64,000 bases of DNA from contig NZ_JACIFY010000018.1 in NCBI RefSeq assembly GCF_014197615.1, forward strand, positions 47,586-111,585, given 5' to 3'. The notes under the pieces were generated by a model. That model worked only from the letters and a program-made list of their open reading frames with translations. It searched no databases and had not been told where the DNA came from. Shown one piece after another: positions 9,507-17,924 of the stretch. The first letter of the stretch is position 1; each line of letters begins with the position of its first letter. Both the position numbers and the translations under genes were made by a program. Source of the DNA: Rhizobium esperanzae. GTDB taxonomy: Bacteria > Pseudomonadota > Alphaproteobacteria > Rhizobiales > Rhizobiaceae.

Positions 9507-9526
9507 GTGCGCCCCAATGGGCGCAC
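9507..9526 (+). promoter_or_regulatory. Perfect hairpin between the small-protein gene and the exporter gene
   Basis: GTGCGCCC-CAAT-GGGCGCAC forms an 8-bp stem with a 4-base loop, starting 20 bases after the stop of the gene at 9178. No T-run follows, so it is more likely an mRNA-stabilising or processing hairpin, or a weak attenuator, than a full intrinsic terminator. Confidence 0.45.
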
Positions 9527-9584
9527 AAGGAACGCGCCAACTCTGTGAATCCAAGCCTCGGTCTCGTATCGTTTCGGGTGGGCC

Positions 9585-11729
9585 ATGAGTGGTTTTCTGC
9601 ATACCAACCTGCACTGTCTTGCGTTCGTCGCGCGTCATCACGGCGTCGATCTTTCGCCTGAGCGATTGCAGCACGATTACGCGGTCGGCAACGATCCCGT
9701 CGCCGTGCGACGATTGCTGCGGATGGCCAAGGAGGCCGGTCTGCGGGCCAGGCACCTCAAGCTGGACTGGCGGTCACTGTCCCAGCTGGGCGAAGCATTC
9801 CCCGTGCTGGCCGAACTCGCCAACGGCAACTGGGTCGTCATTGCCGGAATGGAGGGCAGCGGGGAGGACGAGAGGATCCGTGTTCTCGACCCGCTTGCCA
9901 CGCGCCCCGAAGTCATGCTCCTCAGCGAGGAGCAATTCTCCAAGGCCTGGCCGGGATCGGTGGTTCTCCTCAAGCGCAACTATCGCATGTCGGACGAGGA
10001 CCGGCCGTTCGGCTTCCGGTGGTTCGTGCCTGAGATCATCAAGCAGCGAAGCTTCTTCCGGGATGTGGCCCTCGCCGCCTTCGTTCTCTACGGCCTCGGG
10101 CTGACGACGCCGATCTTCTTTCAGCTGGTCATCGACAAGGTGCTCGTCCACCAGAGCTATGCGACGCTGACGGTTCTGACGGTGGGCATCGCGATCGCGC
10201 TCGTCTTCGACGCGACATTCACTTTCCTGCGCCGCTATCTGCTGCTCTACGCGACCAACCGGATCGACATCCGGGTCGCGACACGCACCTTCGGCCATTT
10301 GCTCAACCTGCCGATCGCGCTGTTCGAGCATGCCTCCGCCGGGGTGCTCGTCAAGCACATGCAGCAGACGGGGCGCATCCGCGAATTCCTGACCGGCCGG
10401 CTCTTCCTGACGCTGCTCGACGGCGTCTCGCTGCTGGTCTTCGTGCCGATCCTGCTTCTTTACAGCGCGAAGCTGACGCTCGTGGTGCTCGGTTTCGCAG
10501 CTCTCGTCGGGCTCGTCGTGATGCTGCTCGTCGGGCCGTTCCAGCGCCGCCTCCAGGCGCTCTACCAGGCCGAAGGCGACCGGCAGGCGCTGCTGGTGGA
10601 AACCGTGCACGGCATGCGCACCGTCAAATCGCTGGCACTGGAGCCGCGCCAGCGCAAGGTGTGGGACGATTATTCGGCGCAGTCAATTTCGGTGCGTTTC
10701 CGGGTCGAAAAAATCTCCACCATCGCCCAGTCGATGACCGGGCTGCTGGAGAAACTGATGAGCGTTGCGATCATCGGCCTCGGCGCGCTCGACGTGTTCA
10801 GCGGCGCGATGACGATCGGTGCGCTTGTTGCCTTCAATATGCTCGCCGGCCGCGTCTCCGGACCGCTGGTGCAGATCGTCACGATGGTGCACGAATATCA
10901 GGAAGTAGCGCTCTCGGTGCGCATGCTGGGCGAGATCATGAACCAGCGGCCGGAACAGGCAGGCCGCGGCCGTGGTGTCAGGCCGCATCTGCATGGGCGC
11001 ATCGAGTTCGACAGGGTCACTTTCCGCTACGGCCCGGATAGCGCCCCGGCACTCGACAATGTCTCCTTCGCCATTCCGGCAGGCTGCGTCTTCGGCGTGG
11101 TCGGCAAGAGCGGCTCGGGCAAGACGACGATCACCCGGCTCATCCAGGGGCTCTACCAGAGCCAGGAAGGGTTGGTGCGCATGGACGGCTATGACAGCCG
11201 CGAGATCGACCTCGTGCATCTGAGAACCAGCATCGGCGTCGTGCTGCAGGACAATTTCCTGTTTCGCGGCTCGGTTCGCGACAATATCGCTGCCGCAAAA
11301 CCCGATGCCAGCATCGAGGAGATCATGGAAGTCGCCCGCATCGCCGGCGCCGAGGAGTTCATCGAGCGGCTGCCGCGCGGCTTCGACACCATGCTGGAGG
11401 AAAATGCCGCCAACCTTTCCGGCGGTCAGAAGCAGCGGCTGGCAATTGCCCGGGCGCTGATCACAGATCCGAAGCTGTTGATTTTCGACGAGGCGACGAG
11501 CGCGCTCGACCCTGACAGCGAGGCGATCATCCGCGACAATCTGAGCCGCATCGCCGCCGGCCGCACCGTCGTCATCGTCTCGCACCGGCTTTCGACGCTC
11601 GTCGATGCCGACGCCATTCTCGTCGTCGATCGCGGCAAGGTCGCCGATATCGGCCGGCACGATCAGCTCGTGTCGCGCTGCATGACCTACCGCCACCTCT
11701 GGGCCCAGCAAATGAGGCAGGTCGCATGA
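9585..11729 (+). CDS. Type I secretion ABC exporter with degenerate C39 peptidase-like domain (HlyB-like)
   Basis: A 714-residue inner-membrane exporter. Residues 1-130 form a C39 peptidase-like domain. Where bacteriocin-processing exporters have the catalytic DCG motif, this protein reads HTN before LHCLAF, so the nucleophile is missing and the domain should only bind substrate, as in HlyB. Residues about 150-430 hold the ABC transmembrane domain. The nucleotide-binding domain carries Walker A GKSGSGKTT (about 506), the signature LSGGQKQR (about 611), Walker B LLIFDEATSALD and the SHRLS switch. The downstream HlyD-family gene overlaps by 4 bases. The likely substrates are the DUF4082 proteins upstream. 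No TolC-type outer-membrane gene is in the window. Confidence 0.92.
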   Translation: MSGFLHTNLHCLAFVARHHGVDLSPERLQHDYAVGNDPVAVRRLLRMAKEAGLRARHLKLDWRSLSQLGEAFPVLAELANGNWVVIAGMEGSGEDERIRVLDPLATRPEVMLLSEEQFSKAWPGSVVLLKRNYRMSDEDRPFGFRWFVPEIIKQRSFFRDVALAAFVLYGLGLTTPIFFQLVIDKVLVHQSYATLTVLTVGIAIALVFDATFTFLRRYLLLYATNRIDIRVATRTFGHLLNLPIALFEHASAGVLVKHMQQTGRIREFLTGRLFLTLLDGVSLLVFVPILLLYSAKLTLVVLGFAALVGLVVMLLVGPFQRRLQALYQAEGDRQALLVETVHGMRTVKSLALEPRQRKVWDDYSAQSISVRFRVEKISTIAQSMTGLLEKLMSVAIIGLGALDVFSGAMTIGALVAFNMLAGRVSGPLVQIVTMVHEYQEVALSVRMLGEIMNQRPEQAGRGRGVRPHLHGRIEFDRVTFRYGPDSAPALDNVSFAIPAGCVFGVVGKSGSGKTTITRLIQGLYQSQEGLVRMDGYDSREIDLVHLRTSIGVVLQDNFLFRGSVRDNIAAAKPDASIEEIMEVARIAGAEEFIERLPRGFDTMLEENAANLSGGQKQRLAIARALITDPKLLIFDEATSALDPDSEAIIRDNLSRIAAGRTVVIVSHRLSTLVDADAILVVDRGKVADIGRHDQLVSRCMTYRHLWAQQMRQVA

Positions 11730-13177
11730 ACGCGCATGTCAGAAAATCCGGTGAGAATCTGCCGGTCCCTTCGGAAAAGGGGCCATCCGACAAGCGCCCG
11801 GACAAGGGCCGGGATAAGGGCAGGGAACTTGCCGCCCGCCCGCCGCTGCCGCCGGCGATCGCGGAATTCCAGTCCGACGCCGTCGAGCTGGAAGAACGCG
11901 CGCCGCCGCGCGTTGCCCGCATGACGCTCTATTGCGTGACGGCGCTGCTTGCCGCGGCGATCACCTGGGCCTCGGTCTCGTCGATCGACGAGGTGGTGAT
12001 TGCGCCCGGCAAGCTCGTCACCACGCAGCCGACCATCGTCGTCCAGCCGCTCGAAACCTCGATCATCCGCACGATCGAGGTGAAAGCCGGCGAGGTGGTG
12101 CATGCCGGCCAGACGCTCGCCACCCTCGACGCCACCTTCAGCCAGGCCGATGTCGACCAGCAGCAGGCGAAATTCTCCGCCCTCGACGCCCAGGTGAAGC
12201 GCATCGAGGCCGAGCTTGCTGGCGCCGACTATACGAAGATGGCGGGAGATACGCCCGACCAGTTGCTGCAGGCGCAGCTCTTCACCCAGCGGCGGGCCTT
12301 CTACACGGCGCAGCTGCAGAATTTCGAGCAGCAGATCGCCGGCCAGTCGGCCGCTCTTGCGGCGAGCAAGAACCAGGAGGCGGTGCTCAACGACAGGCGC
12401 GATGGGCTCTCGCGGATCGAGGCAGCGCGGGAGCGGCTTTATGACAGACAGAGCGGCTCGCTGATCACGCTGCTCGGCTCCCGCGACGCCCGCCTCGACG
12501 TCGAGTCCGACCTGACCGCCGTCCGCGGCCGGGCCGATGAGGCCGCACATAGCTATGCCAAGCTGCAAGCCGACCGTCAGGCCTTCATCGAGGATTTCCG
12601 CCGGGCGGCGATGGAGCAACTGGTAGAGCTGCGCGGCCAGCGCGACATGGCCGACGAGGAGCTGAAAAAGATGGAGCTGCGCCGCAACATGGTGGCACTG
12701 ACCGCACCGGCCGATGCCGTCGTGCTCGATCTGGCGCAACGCTCGGTCGGTTCGGTGGTGCGCGAGGCGGAGCCGGTGGTCACGCTCGTGCCCATCAACG
12801 TGCCGCTGGAGGCGGAAGTCTCGATCAACACGCGCGATATCGGCCGGGTGGCCGTCGGCAAGGAAGCGCGTGTCAAGCTCGATGCCTACCCCTTCCAGAA
12901 ATACGGCACCGCGACAGGCAAGGTGAGAACCATCAGCGAGGATACGTTCCTCACCGGCCAGCAGGAGCAGACCGCCACCCCCAGCCAGCCGGCCGCCCCC
13001 TTCTTCAAGGCGCGGATCCTGCTTGCCGATACCCGGCTGAATGCCTCGGATGTGCCCGTGCGGCTGCTTCCCGGCATGACCGTATCCACGGAAATCAAAG
13101 TCGGCAACCGCACGGTGATCTCCTACTTCCTGTATCCGCTGCTGCGCGGCCTCGATAACGCAATACGCGAACCGTAG
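11726..13177 (+). CDS. HlyD-family type I secretion periplasmic adaptor
   Basis: A 483-residue membrane-fusion protein. It has a charged, Lys/Pro-rich cytoplasmic N-terminus (about 1-60), one transmembrane segment (about 66-83), a lipoyl-like half starting VVQPLETSIIRTIEVKAGEVV, long alpha-helical hairpins (about 145-310), the second lipoyl half ALTAPADAVVLDL, and a beta-barrel end with LLPGMTVSTEIKVG, a hallmark of HlyD/PrtE adaptors. Its ATG overlaps the exporter stop (ATGA), indicating translational coupling. It should bridge the ABC exporter to an outer-membrane TolC homologue encoded elsewhere. Confidence 0.93.
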   Translation: MNAHVRKSGENLPVPSEKGPSDKRPDKGRDKGRELAARPPLPPAIAEFQSDAVELEERAPPRVARMTLYCVTALLAAAITWASVSSIDEVVIAPGKLVTTQPTIVVQPLETSIIRTIEVKAGEVVHAGQTLATLDATFSQADVDQQQAKFSALDAQVKRIEAELAGADYTKMAGDTPDQLLQAQLFTQRRAFYTAQLQNFEQQIAGQSAALAASKNQEAVLNDRRDGLSRIEAARERLYDRQSGSLITLLGSRDARLDVESDLTAVRGRADEAAHSYAKLQADRQAFIEDFRRAAMEQLVELRGQRDMADEELKKMELRRNMVALTAPADAVVLDLAQRSVGSVVREAEPVVTLVPINVPLEAEVSINTRDIGRVAVGKEARVKLDAYPFQKYGTATGKVRTISEDTFLTGQQEQTATPSQPAAPFFKARILLADTRLNASDVPVRLLPGMTVSTEIKVGNRTVISYFLYPLLRGLDNAIREP

Positions 13178-13266
13178 GACGCTGGGGTCGGTTGGTTCGC
13201 CGCAGCTGGGCGGTACAAACAACATCGCAACGGCGTGAAGGAGTTCGGTTGCTTTCACGCTGTCCC

Positions 13267-13520
13267 TTATCTCGCTTGCAGCCGCCGCCGCATCCGGCAG
13301 GTGATGCGCCAGATGGGTTCGCCGACGGTTGCCCGCGGGCAACTGAGATCGACGCGCATGAAACCGTGGCCCTCGATGCCGAACTTCTGGCCCTTGTCGA
13401 GCCAGACACAAGCTTTGGTCAGCATGAATTGTTGAGCGCTTCGGCGTTGATGCCGAGGTTGCGGCAATCCATCTCCATCAATGCGCGCGCCGTGGCGAGG
13501 AGACGATCCGGGCCTCGAGG
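13267..13520 (-). pseudogene. C-terminal remnant of a PatB/MalY-type PLP aminotransferase (cystathionine beta-lyase family)
   Basis: The minus strand encodes FMLTKACVWLDKGQKFG followed by EGHGFMRVDLSCPRATV, the typical C-terminus of PatB/MalY C-S lyases. Immediately upstream, but in another frame, is ALMEMDCRNLGINAEALNN, the segment that precedes it in intact homologues. A frameshift near 13440 therefore splits the two parts. The N-terminal three quarters, including the PLP lysine, are absent. It lies directly after the secretion operon on the opposite strand and marks a recombination or decay boundary. Confidence 0.7.
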
Positions 13521-13527
13521 CAACGAT

Positions 13528-13558
13528 CCGTATTTGCAGCAGGCTGCTGCAAATACGG
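13528..13558. repeat. 31-bp perfect palindrome
   Basis: CCGTATTTGCAGCAG, a single G, then its exact reverse complement. This gives 15 paired bases each side around one base. It abuts the broken aminotransferase remnant and lies 36 bases from the end of the small secreted-protein gene transcribed towards it. It could act as a terminator-like hairpin for that gene (no T-run), a recombination scar or a protein-binding site. Confidence 0.6.
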
Positions 13559-13593
13559 CCACGCGTCGACGCGACTACCCGCTGCAGGAAATA

Positions 13594-14004
13594 TCAATCA
13601 GATACGGTAACGTCGATCCATCGACCGGTTCCTTGGTCCCCGTAGATATTAACTTCAACCCATACATTGCCACGCGTGATCATATTGGCGGCCTCGCGCG
13701 TCATCGTTCCGTTCCGAAGCATCTGCTCCAGAGCTTGGCGATTTGCCGGATCGGCAAAGAACGAGTCCGATTGATCGTCAGGATCGCGCACATGGTACTG
13801 ATGGAAATTCGCCCTGTCTTGCCGGATGATCTGCCACGGCTGGGTAAGTCTGGCCCCATTTGAATTGTAAAGATCAGCCTTGCCGATATAGGCGCGATAG
13901 CTCTCGATCAAATGGTTGCTGTGGGTGGCCTGGACTCTCGCTTGAGCGTGCGCTGTTCCCGCGGCGATGACTGAGCTGAAGAGAATCAATAATAATTTTC
14001 GCAT
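13594..14004 (-). CDS. Small predicted secreted protein
   Basis: A 136-residue protein with a clear Sec signal peptide: RKLLLILFSSVIAAGTAHA, then Q. The mature region has no Cys and no recognised domain. It contains an IESYRAYIGKADLYN segment, a polar central stretch (DPDDQSDSFF) and a C-terminal beta-like segment (VWVEVNIYGDQGTGRWIDV). The ATG at 14004 has AGAGGG 6 bases upstream and starts the signal peptide; an ATG five codons earlier is less likely. It is a single gene with a perfect palindrome downstream. Confidence 0.65.
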   Translation of the reverse strand: MRKLLLILFSSVIAAGTAHAQARVQATHSNHLIESYRAYIGKADLYNSNGARLTQPWQIIRQDRANFHQYHVRDPDDQSDSFFADPANRQALEQMLRNGTMTREAANMITRGNVWVEVNIYGDQGTGRWIDVTVSD

Positions 14005-14399
14005 GTTGCCCTCTTTCAAAAAGGCCGTCTTACCGAGAGTTCGATCAATTCGCCAAGCAAAAAGTGTGTCTTTGGAAACGTCCCTGGGTACGGCTCATAT
14101 TGCACCGTTCGAAGGGATGTGCGGCTGCGCTCGACCTTCGCCGACAGCGCATGCTCCGAATACCGGTGCTACGCCGCCGGCGTTGCGCAGCGAACCGCTC
14201 CGTGGACCAAGACGAACTACATCGCGGCTTCGCACGGTGTGGCTCCAGCATGCGAAGGAACCGCCGGCAGCCGCCGAAGTTTAGCCTTTGAAGCCAGCAG
14301 CGGAGATGGGTTCAATGGGAAACGCATCGAACTCTCTCACCAGCACCGATGGCTCGCAGACGATCGTGTCGCGCTCATCGGCTATCGCGGGAATTCAGC
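14005..14399. other. Intergenic region without recognisable genes
   Basis: About 395 bases between a minus-strand secreted protein and a plus-strand cupin, so it must contain both promoters. Short frames here give Arg/Ser/Cys-rich translations that do not resemble proteins. No repeat, RNA or clear promoter motif was recognised. Confidence 0.35.
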
Positions 14400-14903
14400 A
14401 TGAACACCGAGACGATTATTTTCGAGCAGAGCGACTGGGTTCCGAACAACCAGCGCCTTCCTGTCGTGTTATACCGCGATGTGCTTGTTGACGGCGGACC
14501 CCGTGATTTCGAAAGTCGCTTCGCGGCAAATGGTTGGGCAGGCATCTGGACAAACGGTGTCTTCGACTATCAACACTACCACTCCGGGGCCCATGAAGTG
14601 CTGGGAATCGCGCGTGGCAGCGCTACGCTGCTGATCGGCGGTCCCGGCGGTCGGGCACTGGAGGTCGCTGCGGGAGATTGCCTGGTGCTTCCTGCCGGGA
14701 CAGGGCACCAAAATCTCGGCTGCACGGCAGACTTCCAGGTAGTCGGCGCATATCCAAAGGGACAGCATGCCGACATTCAGACGTCAGCTGCTTCAAGCGA
14801 GATGCTGGTGAAAATCTCGTCGGTCCCTTTGCCCGATGCCGATCCCGTTCAAGGACCGTCAGGATTTCTCATCACGCTCTACGAGTTCATCTGCAAAGGG
14901 TGA
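14400..14903 (+). CDS. Cupin-domain protein (YjlB-like)
   Basis: A 167-residue single-domain cupin. Metal-ligand motifs are visible as HYHSGAHEVLG (about 60-70) for cupin motif 1 and PAGTGHQNLG (about 100-109) for motif 2, with AAGDCLVLPAG between. Relatives such as YjlB have no firmly assigned reaction. The start at 14400 is chosen because the homologous region begins there and upstream codons are Arg-rich; the ribosome-binding site (GGGAA) is weak. It converges with the VOC gene, with a perfect hairpin between them. Confidence 0.75.
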   Translation: MNTETIIFEQSDWVPNNQRLPVVLYRDVLVDGGPRDFESRFAANGWAGIWTNGVFDYQHYHSGAHEVLGIARGSATLLIGGPGGRALEVAAGDCLVLPAGTGHQNLGCTADFQVVGAYPKGQHADIQTSAASSEMLVKISSVPLPDADPVQGPSGFLITLYEFICKG

Positions 14904-14913
14904 GTTCCGGGCC

Positions 14914-14934
14914 GGATCGATTCATCATCGATCC
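14914..14934. terminator. Candidate bidirectional terminator hairpin
   Basis: GGATCGAT-TCATC-ATCGATCC gives a perfect 8-bp stem with a 5-base loop, centred between the convergent stops at 14903 and 14955. No strong T-run flanks it, so efficiency is uncertain. Confidence 0.45.
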
Positions 14935-14954
14935 ATCAAACCGGGGCTCAACAC

Positions 14955-15800
14955 CTAGCAGCCGGAGACGAAAGTGATGGCAGCTCCGAAGGCATGCTCG
15001 GCCTTCACCGTGATGCCGTTCCCGGCTGCAGAAAACGGAATACCCATCTCCGAAAGCAGATCCTGCTGCCGCGCAAGATCCGGGACCGCGATGTTATAGC
15101 CGGTGAAGCAGCCGCCGCTCTGAGCCCTCTCCAGGTGGACGGACCCGCCCCGTGCCAGAGCATATGTCGTTCCGCCCTGCTCGTCTTGCCATCCTGGAAC
15201 GCCGGTAAAGGCTGCGAGGAAAGCCGCCGGGTTGCCCGCAGGGCCTTCGGCCGCAAGCGTTGCGCCGACGATATTTGTCGCGCCATTTGCATGCTTCTGA
15301 AACTCCGGGTTCCAAAAGTTCTCCGGAAAGTGCTGCTGACAGACGAAGAAGCATGCATTCGGGATCCTCGCATCCATGGCAAAGGCCAGAGAAAAGGCCA
15401 CATGTATCTCACTGCCGTCAGGACGCCGCCCCTTGCGTTCGAAGAAGAACGGCTCGAAGGAACCGATCTCCTTCTGCGCAAAGGCCTTCGCGTCGGCGAT
15501 CGCATTCGGGCTGTCGAGCACGAACATTGCAAAGCCCTGGCCGCATGCCAGGTAATCGCGGACGAAGGCGCCAAAGCTGAAACGTCCCGGTTCGTGCGGC
15601 GGTATCGCCTTCCGGTCCTCGCCCACCGTGATCAGCTCAATGAAGGACGAGTGGAACTGCACGAGCCGGTTTTCGGTGCCCCAGGGATGCTGGTTACGGG
15701 CGCCAACCTGGAAGCCGAGGCGTCTGTAGAACTCTGCTGCCGCTTCGAGGTCGTGGACCGCAAGGACAATGTGATCAATGCGCCGTTTCGAGGTCGCCAT
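14955..15800 (-). CDS. VOC-superfamily (glyoxalase-like) protein
   Basis: A 281-residue protein. It begins RRIDHIVLAVHDLEAAAEFY, the first beta-alpha unit of a glyoxalase/bleomycin-resistance fold with a candidate metal-binding His. The length and internal similarity fit a two-module glyoxalase_3-type protein. Residue ELITVG and the C-terminal ITVKAEHAFGAAITF are consistent with the fold. GGAGAAG precedes the ATG at 15800; longer frames upstream overlap the MFS gene and are not credible. It is the last gene of the minus-strand set that begins with the amine oxidase, 13 bases after the MFS gene, and may handle a product of that pathway. Confidence 0.75.
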   Translation of the reverse strand: MATSKRRIDHIVLAVHDLEAAAEFYRRLGFQVGARNQHPWGTENRLVQFHSSFIELITVGEDRKAIPPHEPGRFSFGAFVRDYLACGQGFAMFVLDSPNAIADAKAFAQKEIGSFEPFFFERKGRRPDGSEIHVAFSLAFAMDARIPNACFFVCQQHFPENFWNPEFQKHANGATNIVGATLAAEGPAGNPAAFLAAFTGVPGWQDEQGGTTYALARGGSVHLERAQSGGCFTGYNIAVPDLARQQDLLSEMGIPFSAAGNGITVKAEHAFGAAITFVSGC

Positions 15801-15813
15801 GAGACTTCTCCGT

Positions 15814-17043
15814 TCAGTTGATTTTCGGCAGGCTGGCCGCCCGCCACACCAGCGGAACAAGAATGAAGGCCACAGCCGGCAGCACCAGCCAATTGATGGT
15901 GGTCCAACCGGAACTGTGCAGCAGAGACCCGGCAAAAAAGGAGGCACAGGCAACCGTCCCAAACACGATGAAATCGTTCGCGCCCTGCGCCTTGCCGCGT
16001 TCGGAGGGCGCGTGGCAGTCGGCAACCATGGCGGTTGCGCCAATGAAGCCGAAATTCCAGCCGATGCCGAGCAGGATCAAGGCGCCCCAAAAATGCGCGA
16101 CGTCGAGGCCACCGAGCGCAACCAAGGCCGAGGCGCCGATCAGCAGGAGCCCGACGGCCGCGACCCGCTCCTTGCCGAAGCGCGCCATCAGGCGGCCTGT
16201 CAGGAAGCTCGGCCCGAACATCGAGAGAACATGCCATTGGATACCCAGCGCCGCGGAGTCGACCGAATGGCCGTGTCCCACCATGGCCATCGGCGCCGCC
16301 GTCATGACGAAAGTCATCAGGCCGTAGGAGACGACGCCCGTCGCAACCGCCAGCAGATAGCGCGGGGAGGTGAGAATTCGCGAAAGCGGCCGGCCATCGC
16401 TCCCGTCGGTCGATGTTTTGATGGACCTCTGCGGACGGCGCAACGACAACAGAATCGGGATTGCCAGCATGGCAAGCGCCGCCTGGCTGAGGAAGCTCCC
16501 GGCAAAAGCATGATCCGGTAGCACGTTGCGCGTCCAGATGACCAGTTGCGGGCCGATGACGGCCGCGACCAATCCCCCGACCATCACCCGCGAGATCGCC
16601 CTGTCACGGTCCGCGCCGACGAGACCGTCGGTGGCGGCAAAGCGGTAGCTTTGCACATAAGCCGAGTAGAGACCGGCCATGAAGGTTCCGATGCAGAACA
16701 CGGCAAAACTCGCTTGCAGGATGCCGAGCGTCGCGACCAGGCCCGCCGTCATGCCGATCGTCGCGCCGAGGACATAGCCGGCGCGGCGTCCGAACCGGCG
16801 CATGATAACAGCCGCCGGCAATGTACCAACGGCCAGCCCGAGATTGAGCATACTGACAGGCAAAGTGGCGGCGGCAGGATCGGCGGCTAATTGTTGTCCC
16901 ACCAGGCCGCCGAGCGAGATGATGATCGGAGAACTGGCGCCGCCGAGCGACTGCGCCGCCACCAGGATCCAGGCGTTTCGCGCGGCGGCATTGTGTGTTT
17001 CCACCACCGTTATGCCGTCACACGTCTCCTCGGCGATCCCCAT
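15814..17043 (-). CDS. Major facilitator superfamily transporter
   Basis: A 409-residue membrane protein with about 12 hydrophobic segments. The MFS inter-TM2/3 motif appears as MRRFGRRAGYVLGA near residues 80-95 and a second-half counterpart as GRLMARFGKERVA near 270. A polar linker (RRPQRSIKTSTDGSDGR) separates the halves. It resembles drug/metabolite exporters of the YfkF/Bcr type, but the substrate cannot be told. AAAGGA lies upstream of the ATG. It is separated from the cupin gene upstream by 170 bases, so it may have its own promoter. Confidence 0.85.
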   Translation of the reverse strand: MGIAEETCDGITVVETHNAAARNAWILVAAQSLGGASSPIIISLGGLVGQQLAADPAAATLPVSMLNLGLAVGTLPAAVIMRRFGRRAGYVLGATIGMTAGLVATLGILQASFAVFCIGTFMAGLYSAYVQSYRFAATDGLVGADRDRAISRVMVGGLVAAVIGPQLVIWTRNVLPDHAFAGSFLSQAALAMLAIPILLSLRRPQRSIKTSTDGSDGRPLSRILTSPRYLLAVATGVVSYGLMTFVMTAAPMAMVGHGHSVDSAALGIQWHVLSMFGPSFLTGRLMARFGKERVAAVGLLLIGASALVALGGLDVAHFWGALILLGIGWNFGFIGATAMVADCHAPSERGKAQGANDFIVFGTVACASFFAGSLLHSSGWTTINWLVLPAVAFILVPLVWRAASLPKIN

Positions 17044-17213
17044 ACGCAGGTTCCTTTCATTCTTTCTTCACGGTGAATTTCTCGATGCGGCCCGCAACTA
17101 ATTGCTCGAAAGGCAATACTCGACCGAGGCGGAGAGGCGGCGGCTCGATCATTTCTCAAAGCGCTTTATCACCGGCCTCTTCGATCCCGAAATGGCGTTA
17201 ATTCATAGATCGA

Positions 17214-17924
17214 TCACCGTCGCTCATAATCATTCCCGCCGGTCTCGTCCGGCAGCTTGATAACCCCCGGGTGCAAAAGCGCGGCGTCTTTCAGCCAGAT
17301 CTTGGCTCCTTGCAGACAAACGGTCGCGCGGAAGCTGGTGCCGGCAGGCAGCCGGCCCCAACTCTGCGGCTTCAGGATGTCGTCGCCGAACGAGAGCCCG
17401 CCCGAGACAACCAAAAATTCCAGTCCGCGTTCATTTGAGACTGTGACGGTTTCCCCCGGCTGCCATTCTTCCAGCCGTACTTCCTCGTGGCCATCGTCGA
17501 AGAGGAGGATGGAGCTGGCGGCACCGGGACGCAGCTCGGCGTGCTGGCCCTGGCCCGGCAAGCACACGATCTGAGTTTGATCATCCGCGCGGAATTGAGA
17601 AAGCCGGACGAAAATGGTGCAGCCGGTGTTCGACGCCGGCGCATGCGAAGTGCCTGGCGGGTTGCGGAAGTAGCTTCCTGCCGGATAGTCGCCGTACTCG
17701 TCCTGAAACGTGCCTTCGAGGACAAGAATTTCTTCGCCGCCGCCATGAACATGGCTGGGGAAGGTGCTTTCGGGCGCGTAGCGCACGATCGAGGTGGCGC
17801 GCGCCACTTCACCGCCGAAGCGATAGAGCATCCGGCGATCGACGCCGGCCGTCGGGCTCGGGGTCCATTCGAGTGCGGCCGAATGCACGATCACCGGTTT
17901 CGTCAGATCATCATTGATGCGCAT
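17214..17924 (-). CDS. ChrR-like double-cupin protein
   Basis: A 236-residue protein with two cupin halves. The first carries the metal-binding pattern SHVHGGGEEILVLEGTF and DYPAGSYFRNPPGTSH, typical of the ChrR C-terminal cupin. The second (about 125-225) is more degenerate. The N-terminal zinc-binding anti-sigma domain of true ChrR is absent, so this is more likely an enzyme or sensor-like cupin than an anti-sigma factor. Its first 14 bases overlap the end of the alcohol dehydrogenase gene, which indicates one operon with it and the amine oxidase. Confidence 0.75.
   Translation of the reverse strand: MRINDDLTKPVIVHSAALEWTPSPTAGVDRRMLYRFGGEVARATSIVRYAPESTFPSHVHGGGEEILVLEGTFQDEYGDYPAGSYFRNPPGTSHAPASNTGCTIFVRLSQFRADDQTQIVCLPGQGQHAELRPGAASSILLFDDGHEEVRLEEWQPGETVTVSNERGLEFLVVSGGLSFGDDILKPQSWGRLPAGTSFRATVCLQGAKIWLKDAALLHPGVIKLPDETGGNDYERR

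Noticed and set aside
11687..13411. 574-codon open frame on the minus strand
   Set aside because: Antisense to the HlyD-family gene, with composition typical of a shadow frame.
13192..13863. 223-codon plus-strand frame after the HlyD gene
   Set aside because: It runs antisense through the PatB remnant and the secreted-protein gene and includes the palindrome; no protein-like features.
17214..17924. ChrR anti-sigma factor
   Set aside because: Only the cupin part matches; the N-terminal zinc-binding anti-sigma domain and a partner ECF sigma gene are missing.
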